From NCBI GenBank assembly GCA_031280495.1, contig JAITGT010000034.1, positions 2,501-26,064 of the forward strand: a stretch of DNA of 23,564 nt, read 5' to 3'. The notes beneath the pieces are model-generated. The model was given only the letters and a program-made list of their open reading frames with translations. It had not been told where the DNA came from and did not search any database. Shown here in pieces: positions 9,701-17,800 of this stretch (positions within the stretch are counted from its first letter, which is position 1; every line of letters begins with the position of its first letter). This DNA comes from Eubacteriaceae bacterium (GTDB lineage: Bacteria; Bacillota_A; Clostridia; Eubacteriales; Anaerofustaceae). The translations under genes were made by a program, and so were the position numbers.

Positions 9701-10489
9701 TTGCGTAATAGTTGCAGTATTTTTGCGGGAAAGGAGGCGGTTCTTATCATTCAGAAGCTTGAAGTGCGGTTTGAGACTCTCAGCCCTGATCCTCCGCAGC
9801 CGCATTGGGGCTTTCTTTTGTATAATGAACTTGAAAAGCGCCTTTCCTACAACATGATTGGCTTGCTTAACACCGATCACAGCTTCTCTTACTCCCAATA
9901 CGCCGAACCCCTCTCTTCTGGCAACCTTCTATGGCATATAAGCTGCTGGGAAGACGAACTCAGCTACTCAATCGCCCGGGCAGTGCATTCGATGGCAACC
10001 GTGTCCATTCGCGACAGGGAAAAAACAATTCAGCTGCGCATTGTGCGCTATGAGAGCAAGTCCTGGTCAGACGAAGAATTGGCGTCGGATTTTTTCGCAA
10101 GCGATCCAATACGGCTGATGGGCTTCAGGATCATTACGCCTGCTTTGCACAAAAATGAGGGCAAATACCTTCTTTTTCCCGCAATTGACCTTATATACTT
10201 TTCAATCGCTCGGCGGTGCCAAACAATTATGGATCGATTCTCCTTTCGTGACAAGGGGGTGCTTTCGGAAATGATCCAGCAAACTAAAATCTGGCAGTAT
10301 GAGCTTAGAACGGTGCCATACGAAATCAATGGCTCCAATGTTATTGGCTTCCGCGGCGCGTTTCAAATAAAGCTTGATGGGACTGAAGAAATCGCCCGCG
10401 CAAGCGGCCTAGTGCTTTCATTGGCGGAATTCACAGGAATTGGCCTAAAGACAGTCGAAGGCATGGGCGCTTGCAAGGTAGTCGTCTAA
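9701..10489 (+). CDS. cas6: Cas6-family CRISPR RNA endoribonuclease, stand-alone
   Basis: Cas6 enzymes cut the repeats of CRISPR transcripts into single guide RNAs. With the ATG at 9701 the protein has 262 residues, near the family's usual size. The assignment rests on the RAMP-type layout: an N-terminal strand IIQKLEVRFETL (16-27), the LLN...SFSYSQYAEPL segment (55-70), a central strand with ITPALH before a LFP-containing stretch, and the C-terminal glycine-rich loop GIGLKTVEGMGACKV (246-260). The family's usual Leu-His is Leu-Asn here (56-57), with His60 as a possible replacement, so catalysis is not certain. The start is doubtful: AAGGAGG at 9731-9737 lies inside the frame, pointing to translation from about 9746-9749. 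No array, Cas1, Cas2, nuclease or effector gene is in the window. Confidence 0.8.
   Translation: MRNSCSIFAGKEAVLIIQKLEVRFETLSPDPPQPHWGFLLYNELEKRLSYNMIGLLNTDHSFSYSQYAEPLSSGNLLWHISCWEDELSYSIARAVHSMATVSIRDREKTIQLRIVRYESKSWSDEELASDFFASDPIRLMGFRIITPALHKNEGKYLLFPAIDLIYFSIARRCQTIMDRFSFRDKGVLSEMIQQTKIWQYELRTVPYEINGSNVIGFRGAFQIKLDGTEEIARASGLVLSLAEFTGIGLKTVEGMGACKVVV
9731..9751 (+). promoter_or_regulatory. Internal ribosome site of cas6 lacking a normal start codon
   Basis: AAGGAGG (9731-9737) is a near-perfect Shine-Dalgarno sequence. At the right distance the frame offers only CTT (9743), ATC (9746) and ATT (9749), with no ATG, GTG or TTG. Starting here would put the first conserved strand of Cas6 at the N-terminus, as in the family. 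A rare ATC or ATT start, or a sequencing error, would explain this. Confidence 0.5.
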
Positions 10490-10770
10490 AATAGGCCAGC
10501 TTGGCGCTTATGCATAGCTATGGCGCGAACAAAAAAATGGGCTGGCCCTGCTGCGCGAGCGAATGGAGCCAAAATGGAGCAGCGCCAAGGCCTTGCGAAA
10601 CTCTATTGCGCAAAATCCCTGCCAAGAGGCTTTCGCAGAGTTTGCTGCTGCATGCGCCCCGCGGGTAGATGGCACGCCAAAGGGCATTTTTAAGAGCTCA
10701 GATAGGTTCATAGCATACTAAGCGCAGAGTTTTCAGAAGGAAGCGCGTCGCTTCAAAAGCAAATTGCCAT

Positions 10771-10806
10771 AAATAGCCTTATATAATTACAAGGCTATTT
10801 ATTTTT
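10771..10806 (+). terminator. Hairpin terminator in the gap after cas6
   Basis: AAATAGCCTT (10771-10780) and AAGGCTATTT (10791-10800) are perfectly complementary around a 10-base loop and are followed by ATTTTT. The stem is AT-rich and lies 280 bases after the cas6 stop. It may end a long 3' UTR or belong to an unrecognised transcript in 10490-10770. Confidence 0.6.
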
Positions 10807-11189
10807 CGCTAAAATTCACGAGCCATGATTTGAGTGAATTTCCTCTTTGCGCCATTAGTAATTGTAAATATCTTTTATTTTAATATTTCATAAGATTTGG
10901 CTATCATAGCAATATTTTTCAGGCACGACGCAAACAAGCTATTTTAGCCATTTTTTCAAAATTTATCCTATACTGTTTGATTTATGGAAACAAACAAAAG
11001 AGATGCTAATAAAAAATATTATATAAATATCTGTATTTTTATTACAAATTTTCTTTCCGCAGATAAATGCAGATGTAACCTAATTATTTCTATTATCTAT
11101 AGTTAGATAAAAAACCTTAAAGAAAACTCATCAATTTAACGTAGAAGCAGACTTAAAACAATAAAGATATAAAATTAGTCTTTATGCAC
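10801..11189. other. AT-rich intergenic stretch
   Basis: About 390 bases that are much richer in A and T than the flanking DNA and hold no open frame of note. Together with 10490-10770 they make a 750-base gap between cas6 and the first TetR gene. It contains GCTATCATAGC (10900-10910) and the larger palindrome at 11093-11110. The composition shift suggests a regulatory region or DNA of different origin. Confidence 0.6.
11093..11110. promoter_or_regulatory. TetR-operator-like palindrome
   Basis: TTATCTA, spacer TAGT, TAGATAA: 7 bp arms that are exactly complementary. Size and AT content suit a TetR-family operator. It lies 80 bases upstream of the -35 box of the tandem TetR genes. No T run follows on either strand, so a terminator is less likely. 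Confidence 0.4.
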
Positions 11190-11217
11190 TTGATTTTTAA
11201 AATTTGAAAAGTATAAT
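11190..11217 (+). promoter_or_regulatory. Promoter of the tandem TetR genes
   Basis: TTGATT (11190-11195), a 16 bp spacer and a consensus TATAAT (11212-11217). AAGGAG at 11227-11232 then serves the ATG at 11242. Confidence 0.65.
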
Positions 11218-11241
11218 TGTAAATGCAAGGAGAATATATTT

Positions 11242-11874
11242 ATGGATAAAATGAACAAAACGCGCCAGCTAATTTTGGATGTGTCAAAACAAATATTCTT
11301 GGACAAAGGCTATTCTGCAACAACATTTCAAATGATAGCTGACGAAGCCAACATTTCGAAAACATCTATTAATTATTATTACGCGCGCAAACAGGACATC
11401 TCAAATGAAATCCTGTCAAACTACATTAAGAAATGCCGCGAGTTTGTCGTGGACAACGGCAACTTTAACGACCTGATGGCTTTTTTAATCATGGTTGTCA
11501 TTTTCATGAAGGCGATTCTTGCAACGCAAAACACCAGGGATTTTTATCTTGACTTAATACGCCGAAACAATGCCAGCTCAAGCCCCCATGCGGACTTTCA
11601 GAGCTATTACCTGTCCATTATTTACCACATGAACTTAGACATTTCGCCGGACGAGCTGTCGCTAAAAAAGATATCCATCTATGGCGCAACAAATGAGCTG
11701 GCTCTCAATTACCTCACCAATCAGCTTGTTATGGAGGAAGACCAGTTTGTCACAGCCATCCTCTACAACACGATGTCTATACTCAAAGCGACGGAAGTCC
11801 TCACTAAGCCTGCGATCACTGCGTCCTTAAAGATCTATGATAATTTTGACAAGGAGAAGCTGCCGACCTTCTAG
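11242..11874 (+). CDS. TetR/AcrR-family transcriptional regulator (first of a tandem pair)
   Basis: Ligand-responsive DNA-binding protein of 210 residues, the family's usual size. The N-terminal TetR domain (about residues 6-55) has the typical order: helix with FLDKGYSATTF, recognition helix region ISKTSINYYYARKQDI (38-53). The C-terminal ligand-binding part is diverged and gives no clue to the ligand. The start is the ATG preceded by AAGGAG at 9 bases. It is followed after 27 bases by a second TetR gene that aligns without gaps over the whole DNA-binding domain, so the pair arose by duplication. No transporter or enzyme gene adjoins that would be the usual target. Autoregulation through the upstream palindrome is possible. 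Confidence 0.92.
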   Translation: MDKMNKTRQLILDVSKQIFLDKGYSATTFQMIADEANISKTSINYYYARKQDISNEILSNYIKKCREFVVDNGNFNDLMAFLIMVVIFMKAILATQNTRDFYLDLIRRNNASSSPHADFQSYYLSIIYHMNLDISPDELSLKKISIYGATNELALNYLTNQLVMEEDQFVTAILYNTMSILKATEVLTKPAITASLKIYDNFDKEKLPTF

Positions 11875-11901
11875 CTCGGTTCGTTTAGCGAAAAGCGAAA
11901 T

Positions 11902-12558
11902 ATGAGAAAAATAAATAAGACACAGGCAAAGATCATAGCCGCTTCGAAAGAGGAGTATGCGATTAATGGCTACTCTTCGACCTCGTTCCAGGCTATTGCG
12001 GAGCGCAGCGGGACAAGCAAGAGCCTAATCAACTATTACTTTCCCAAAAAGCAGGATATCTTAATAACTGCGCTAGGCATTCACATAGAAGAAATCGCCT
12101 CCTACGTAGCAAGCCTAAAAAGGTACGACTCGCTCATGCGCTACTTCCTTGTCCGCGCGATATACTATGAAAGCTATCGCTCAGACGAACTGTGGATGGA
12201 GTTTGACTCAGACATTCAGGAGAGAACAGAAAAAGAAATCAACACGTACAAAAACTACTTCTTTCTCTTCGAAGACATTGCCGCCGAATTTCCTGTCAAT
12301 TTGGATAAAGACGAGCTGTTTGTCAAATCCATCGCAATTTATGGCCTAAGCCGGCAGCTAATAGCAAGCTTTCAGCGCGAGGAGCTCAAGGCAACATTCA
12401 GGGAAGTGATCGAACAAATGCTTTGGGATACGGCCAATGTGCTTCAGCTGAACAACTACACTGTGCATAACTATATTAAGCGGCTGTGGGAAGAGTATGA
12501 CAGCCTTGAAAGAAAGCAGTTCCTTTTTTTTCCTAAGCAGGAGAACAACGAAGCATAA
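11902..12558 (+). CDS. TetR/AcrR-family transcriptional regulator (second of a tandem pair)
   Basis: Protein of 218 residues with an N-terminal TetR DNA-binding domain (about 6-55): GYSSTSFQAIAERSGTSK then SLINYYFPKKQDI. It shares NKT (5-7), GYS (23-25), FQ (29-30), SK (39-40), INYY (43-46) and KQDI (50-53) at identical positions with the gene just upstream. The C-terminal half differs more, as expected if the two sense different ligands or form a heterodimer. There is no clear ribosome site before its ATG, so it is probably translated by coupling to the first gene in one operon. A strong hairpin terminator follows. The target is unknown. Confidence 0.92.
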   Translation: MRKINKTQAKIIAASKEEYAINGYSSTSFQAIAERSGTSKSLINYYFPKKQDILITALGIHIEEIASYVASLKRYDSLMRYFLVRAIYYESYRSDELWMEFDSDIQERTEKEINTYKNYFFLFEDIAAEFPVNLDKDELFVKSIAIYGLSRQLIASFQREELKATFREVIEQMLWDTANVLQLNNYTVHNYIKRLWEEYDSLERKQFLFFPKQENNEA

Positions 12559-12615
12559 GCCGCACGAATGGGGCGGGGCGCTGCAATGCCTAAACCCTTT
12601 TGCACGCTGGCAATA

Positions 12616-12643
12616 AAAGCCGCGCTTTATGGAGCGCGGCTTT
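12616..12643. terminator. Bidirectional terminator between convergent genes
   Basis: AAAGCCGCGCT (12616-12626) pairs perfectly with AGCGCGGCTTT (12633-12643) around a 6-base loop. T-rich flanks on both strands let it serve the TetR operon and the BMP lipoprotein gene, whose stop codon is 13 bases away. Confidence 0.85.
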
Positions 12644-12655
12644 CGCTGTTTCTGC

Positions 12656-13765
12656 CTATTTTTCTTCGTTAACTATAGCATTGGCTACGCCAAGCGCTTC
12701 CACGCTGGCTGCTCCGTCATCTTTCTTGATGGAGGAAGCAAGCCCGCCAGTGTCGTCCTTAAGCATGTTAAAAATCCTGTCGTAGTCTGCCTGGGCAAAT
12801 GCCCGGAACTTGCTTGTCGCCATTGGCAGCCCAACATCGTTGGCTTCTGCGCCAAGGCTGTCGGTGCGGCCCCCTGGAAAACTTCCGCCATAGTACGCTT
12901 TAATGGCATCGTAGACTGATTGCGTAATGTTCTTCATGGCTGAAGTAATGACTGAGTCAGAAAGGCTGGATTGATCGACGTCCACTCCAATAACAGCGGT
13001 GTTTGCTTTTTTTGCCGCTTCCATAACTGAATCGCCAAGCTGGCCGCCGCAAGCAAAGATTGCCTCCACTCCTTTTCCGTACCAGCTGGCAGCTTTTGTT
13101 TGAACTTCTGGAGTTGCTCTGAAGTCGCCTGTATAGTGATACAAAATGTCAATGTCCGCCGCCCCCATTTCTTTGGCGGCGTAGTCTGCGCCCTGGACGA
13201 AGCCGTAGCCATAGCGCACAACGGCGGGGACAGCCATTCCGCCCATAAAGCCGAGCTTTTTGTAGCCGTCCTTTACTGCAGCGTAGCCAGCGAGGAAACC
13301 AGCCTGCTCTTCCTTGAAGAAGATGGAGTACGTGTTTGGGGCTATTGTGCGGTCAATGGGGGCGCCGTCGTATGTCTCGTTTGTCTCCGCATTCGTCACA
13401 TTGTGCGGGGCGCCGTCGATCAAGATGAAATTTACATCCGGATACTGCGCTTGAGCCTTATGTATGGAGTTCTCAAACAGATATCCAGGCGTAACGACGA
13501 TCTTTGCCCCAGACTCAACAGCCAGGTCAATCATTTGGTTGTAGCTTGCCATGGACTGCTCTTGTGGCTGGAAATACCTGTAGGTTTTGTTGTTCTCCTG
13601 CGCGTATTTCTCAATGCCTTCCCATGCGCCCTGATTAAAGCTCTTGTCATCGATAGTGCCAATATCGGTGACCAGTGCCAGCTCGAAAGTCTCTGCCTGC
13701 GACTGGCATCCGGCCATAGCCGAAACCAAGAGAGCGGCGAGAAGGGCTGCTAACAATTTTTTCAT
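12656..13765 (-). CDS. BMP-family substrate-binding lipoprotein (PnrA/Med-like)
   Basis: Extracellular lipid-anchored binding protein, in known members for purine nucleosides feeding an ABC importer. It has 369 residues and begins at the ATG encoding MKKLLAALL, with AGGAGGG just before it. The upstream ATG at 13783 overlaps that ribosome site and is rejected. A signal peptide ends in the lipobox MAGC with Cys20 as lipidation site. The mature part starts with LALVTDIGTIDDKSFNQGAWEG, the hallmark of the BMP family. Later features include VVTPGYLFE, ILIDGAPHN and VIGVDVDQS, all typical of the periplasmic-binding fold. The matching ATPase and permease genes are not adjacent, so the protein must work with components encoded elsewhere or act as a sensor. 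The substrate is inferred only from the family. Confidence 0.93.
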   Translation of the reverse strand: MKKLLAALLAALLVSAMAGCQSQAETFELALVTDIGTIDDKSFNQGAWEGIEKYAQENNKTYRYFQPQEQSMASYNQMIDLAVESGAKIVVTPGYLFENSIHKAQAQYPDVNFILIDGAPHNVTNAETNETYDGAPIDRTIAPNTYSIFFKEEQAGFLAGYAAVKDGYKKLGFMGGMAVPAVVRYGYGFVQGADYAAKEMGAADIDILYHYTGDFRATPEVQTKAASWYGKGVEAIFACGGQLGDSVMEAAKKANTAVIGVDVDQSSLSDSVITSAMKNITQSVYDAIKAYYGGSFPGGRTDSLGAEANDVGLPMATSKFRAFAQADYDRIFNMLKDDTGGLASSIKKDDGAASVEALGVANAIVNEEK

Positions 13766-13780
13766 TTTCCCTCCTAGGAA

Positions 13781-13792
13781 CAATTATAATTG
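13781..13792. promoter_or_regulatory. Palindromic -10 region between divergent genes
   Basis: CAATTATAATTG is a perfect 12 bp palindrome and carries TATAAT on both strands. On the minus strand (13783-13788) it is placed to drive the BMP lipoprotein gene with a leader of about 11 bases. GGCA CA TGCC next to it (13794-13803) is a second inverted repeat. No good -35 box is seen, so an activator may be needed. Confidence 0.45.
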
Positions 13793-13906
13793 TGGCATGT
13801 GCCTATTTTATCGGAAACGCCAAAAAAAGAGAAGTGCAACAGCCAAAAGACATGTCCAACAGGATCTGCAATTGCCAAAATGGGCAGGTATTCCGCTCAG
13901 CGCAGC

Positions 13907-13928
13907 TATAATATGGTTGAAAGGAAGG
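13907..13928 (+). promoter_or_regulatory. -10 box and ribosome site of the TIM-barrel gene
   Basis: TATAAT at 13907-13912 with no good -35 box, and AAGGAAGG at 13921-13928. The latter lies 8 bases before the GTG at 13937, which decides that start. Confidence 0.5.
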
Positions 13929-13936
13929 TGTTTTCA

Positions 13937-14770
13937 GTGAAAATGTCACAGACCGGTTTCTATAGCTGGTTTGGATTCGCTTACCCGCTTGAGCAGAGAA
14001 TAGAGATGGCGAAAAATGTTGGATTTGACGCCCTTATTACCTGGTTTGGGCCAGAATTCAGTCAATTGGACGGAGACTACCGCGAGCATGCGCATATTGC
14101 TTCGCGTTATGGCTTAAAGCTTGAGAATGCGCATATCCCCTATTACCATACAGACGACTACTGGCAAGACACGCTTGACGGGCAGGCAATTCTCGAAAAA
14201 AACCTGAAAGATTTGGAAGAGGCGTCGTTGTGCGGGGTTGGCTGCCTTGTCTTTCACCCATTTGGCCAGAGGTTTCCAAAAGAGGGCGGAAGCGAAAGCC
14301 TTTTTGTGGATCGCCTCATGCGCCTCGGCGACATGGCCGACAAGACGGGCGTGCGCCTTGCTGTGGAAAACCTGGACGACAACGCCCTCCTTGAGCGCAT
14401 TTTGGCGCAGGCAGGGCACGCGAATGTGGGACTGTGCTATGACTCTGGCCATGCGCACCTGCATGCGCCAGGAGACTATGCACTTTTGGAAAGCCTGTCC
14501 AAAAGGCTGTTTGCGCTTCATATGCACGACAACAGCGGCGCCGCCGACGAGCATCTGACGCCATATGAAGGCACGATTGACTGGAAGGAAACGATGGAGC
14601 GCATAAAGGCCTCATCCTATGCGGGGGCGTTCACTCTAGAGGCTGCTTATCCAGTGCGCGCTGAGGGCTCTGCAGGCGAGTATGTGGCGCCGGCAGGCAT
14701 TGGCGCCGAAGACTACCTGCGCAAAATGCGCAATTCCTGCTTGCGTGCCTTAGCTGAGCAAGGCGCCTAG
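13937..14770 (+). CDS. Sugar phosphate isomerase/epimerase-like TIM-barrel protein
   Basis: Member of the xylose isomerase-like/endonuclease IV superfamily (AP endonuclease 2 fold), with 277 residues. These metal-dependent barrels isomerise or epimerise sugars and inositol derivatives. The expected metal ligands stand in order: Glu144 in AVENL, Asp169 and His172 in YDSGHAH, His195/His197 in LHMHD, and Glu235 in FTLEA. The GTG start fits AAGGAAGG at 8 bases. An ATG two codons later is the alternative, and the longer frame back to 13790 has no ribosome site. It is divergent from the BMP lipoprotein gene and ends 58 bases before dnaE. The specific substrate cannot be read from sequence. The lack of a DNA-binding loop argues against endonuclease IV. 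Confidence 0.88.
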   Translation: MKMSQTGFYSWFGFAYPLEQRIEMAKNVGFDALITWFGPEFSQLDGDYREHAHIASRYGLKLENAHIPYYHTDDYWQDTLDGQAILEKNLKDLEEASLCGVGCLVFHPFGQRFPKEGGSESLFVDRLMRLGDMADKTGVRLAVENLDDNALLERILAQAGHANVGLCYDSGHAHLHAPGDYALLESLSKRLFALHMHDNSGAADEHLTPYEGTIDWKETMERIKASSYAGAFTLEAAYPVRAEGSAGEYVAPAGIGAEDYLRKMRNSCLRALAEQGA

Positions 14771-14795
14771 TTTTCCCCCGCATTTGCGCCTTTCG

Positions 14796-14804
14796 TGCTA
14801 TAAT
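14796..14804 (+). promoter_or_regulatory. Extended -10 promoter of dnaE
   Basis: TG-C-TATAAT: an extended -10 element 25 bases before the dnaE ATG. No clear -35 is seen. AAAGGA at 14814-14819 is the ribosome site. Confidence 0.55.
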
Positions 14805-14828
14805 TGGGAGGCGAAAGGATGTCTATTA

Positions 14829-17800
14829 ATGTTCACCCACCTGCATGTGCACACGCAGTTCTCCCTATTGGACGGTTTCTCCTCCACCAAAGGCCTGATT
14901 TCCAGAATTAAGTCGCTCGGCATGGAAGCTTGCGCGATTACAGATCATGGCGTGATGTTTGGCGTCGTTGATTTCTATCGCGAATGCCTAGCCAACGGCG
15001 TCAAGCCAATTCTCGGGTGCGAGATCTATCTCGCTGAGCGAGACATGGAGCAAAAGGACTCAAAGATGGATTGGAACAACTACCATCTTGTCTTGCTTGC
15101 CGAAAACAACACTGGCTACCAGAATCTGATGAAAATCGTATCGGCTGCGTACATGGACGGTTTTTACCGCCGCCCTCGCGCAGACCTAAAGCTTCTCAGA
15201 AAGCATTCCGAAGGAATCATCTGCCTGACAGGCTGCATTGGCGGGCGCATTCCCCAGCGCCTTCTTGCCTCGGACTTCGCTGCAGCCAGAGAAGAGCTTA
15301 ACGCCCTTATTTCTATTTTTGGCCAGCGCAGTGTGTTTGTTGAAATCCAGGACCATGATATGGACGAGGAAAGAGCGGTTCGAAGCGATCTTATAAATCT
15401 GGCGCGTGAGGCGGGTGTGGGGCTGGTCGCAACCAATGACTCGCACTATACTGAAAAGTCGGATGCGGCATTTCACGAGGTTCTCCTATGCGTGCAAACC
15501 GCCACCAGCCTGAATGACCCAAAGCGAATGAAGTTCAACAACGACTCCTACTACATCAAAAGCGAAGAAGAGATGGCCAGCCTATTCCGCGACGTCCCGG
15601 AAGCTTTGGAGAACACAGTCCGCATAGCTGAGCGCTGCAGCGTGGAAATCGAGTTCCACAACTACCACCTGCCCCGTTACAATCTTCCGGAAGGCGCATC
15701 GTCCTCCGCCTATCTCAAAGAGCTGTGCTTGGCCGGCATGCGCAAAAAATACAGTTCAGAAACGCCTGAGCTAGCCGAGAGGCTTGAATTTGAGCTCTCA
15801 GTCATAGACTCAATGGGCTTTAACGACTACTTTCTCATTGTATGGGATTTTATAAAGTACGCCAAAGACAACAATATCTCAGTGGGGCCAGGAAGGGGAA
15901 GCGCAGCAGGAAGCATTGTTGCCTATTGCCTGGATATTACCCAATTCGACCCTATTCGCTACACACTGATCTTTGAGAGGTTTCTCAACCAGTCGCGCGT
16001 GTCTATGCCTGACATAGACATCGACTTCTGCTATGAAAACCGGCACCGCGTTATTGAATACGTTAAGGAAAAATACGGCGAAGACTCTGTCGCCCAAATC
16101 ATTACCTTTGGAACGCTTGGCGCAAAGAACGCAATTAGGGATGTCGGCAGAAGCCTAGGCATGAGCTACAGCGACTGCGACCGCGTTGCAAAAGAAATCC
16201 CAACGCGCCTCGGCACCACCATAGACTCTGCGCTGCAGGAAAACCCAAATCTGAGAGCCATGATGGAGGCAGATCCCAAAATTGGCCAGCTCATTGAGTA
16301 TTCAAAAGCTCTGGAGGGCACGCCGCGACACGCCTCAACGCATGCAGCAGGCGTTGTGATTACAGACAGGCCAATACGAGAGTACGTGCCGCTGTATGTC
16401 AATGACGGAAACCTTGCCACTCAGTTCCCAATGACCTTGATCGAAGAGCTTGGGCTGCTCAAAATGGATTTTCTTGGCCTTCGGACTCTCACCGTCATTA
16501 AGGACGCAATTGACAACATTGAGCGCTCTCACGGGAAAAGAATCAGCGTTAATGCAGAGGATCTGGATCTCAGCGACCAAAATGTGTACAAGCTGATTTC
16601 GCGCGGGGACACCCTAGGTGTGTTCCAGCTCGAAGGATCCGGCATGCGGGCATTTATGCAAAACCTGCGTCCGGACACATTTGAAGACATCATTGCCGGC
16701 ATCAGCCTTTACCGCCCTGGCCCGATGCAGTATATTGACGACTATGTCGCCAATAAGCGCAACCCTGCTGGCATTCACTACATCAGCCCTGCGCTGGAGC
16801 ATATTTTGGACGTGACTTACGGCTGCATGGTCTATCAAGAGCAGGTTATGCAAATCGTGCGCGATCTGGCGGGGTTCTCAATGGGCGACTCAGACAATGT
16901 GCGCCGCCTTATGTCCAAAAAGAAGGAAAAAGCCATGGCCGCCGAGCGTGTCCGCTTTGTGTACGGAGACGAGGCGGCCGGCGTCAAGGGATGCGTAAAC
17001 AATGGGATAAGTGAAGCCGCAGCGAACAAAATTTTCGACCAAATGACAGATTTTGCAAGCTACGCCTTCAATAAATCGCATGCTGCGGCTTATGCGGTCA
17101 TCTCCTTCCAAACCGCCTACCTCAAGACTTACTATCCCACAGAGTTCATGGCCGCTTTGCTCACCTCCATCATTGGCGACGACGCAAAGGTCACAGCCTA
17201 TGTGCACCACCTTAAGGATATGGGAATAGAGCTGCTCGGCCCGGACATCAACAAGTCCCTGGGGCGCTTTGCTGTTGTTGACGGAAAAATTCGCTATGCG
17301 CTATTGGCAGTAAAGGGGCTCGGCGAATCTGCCGTTGAAGAAATTGTTCGCTGCCGCGAAGAAAAGGGCGCTTTTGCCAGTTTTGCAGATTTTGTCAAGA
17401 AGATGGGCTTTAAGTCCCTCAATAAGCGAGGCATTGAGAGCCTGGTAAAGTCGGGCGCATTCGATTCCCTGGGCAACACGCGCCGTCAGCTTGCCATGTC
17501 CGCATCAGACGCTATAGACGCAGAGCTCCGCCAAAGAAAGCAAAACGCCGAAGGGCAGATGAGCATGCTCGATCTCTTTGAAAGAACCGCAGGCATGCCA
17601 ATTGAGGAATACAGCATGCCTGCCGGCGTGGCGGAGTTCGATGACGAAACCAGGCTGACATTCGAAAAAGAGGCGCTAGGGCTCTACATCACCGGCCATC
17701 CTTTGTCGCGCTTCGCGCCCATTCTAGGCAAATGCACCGACTCGCTTGCTATTGCCGCAACAGACGAAAGCAGCGAGCCTCTCTCAGACGGAACGCAGAT

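Noticed and set aside
10508..10711. Minus-strand frame after cas6
   Set aside because: No ribosome site before its ATG and no similarity recognised.
9690..11240. CRISPR array near cas6
   Set aside because: I looked for regularly spaced repeats of 25-37 bases on both sides of the gene and found none. Only short words such as ATTGCA recur.
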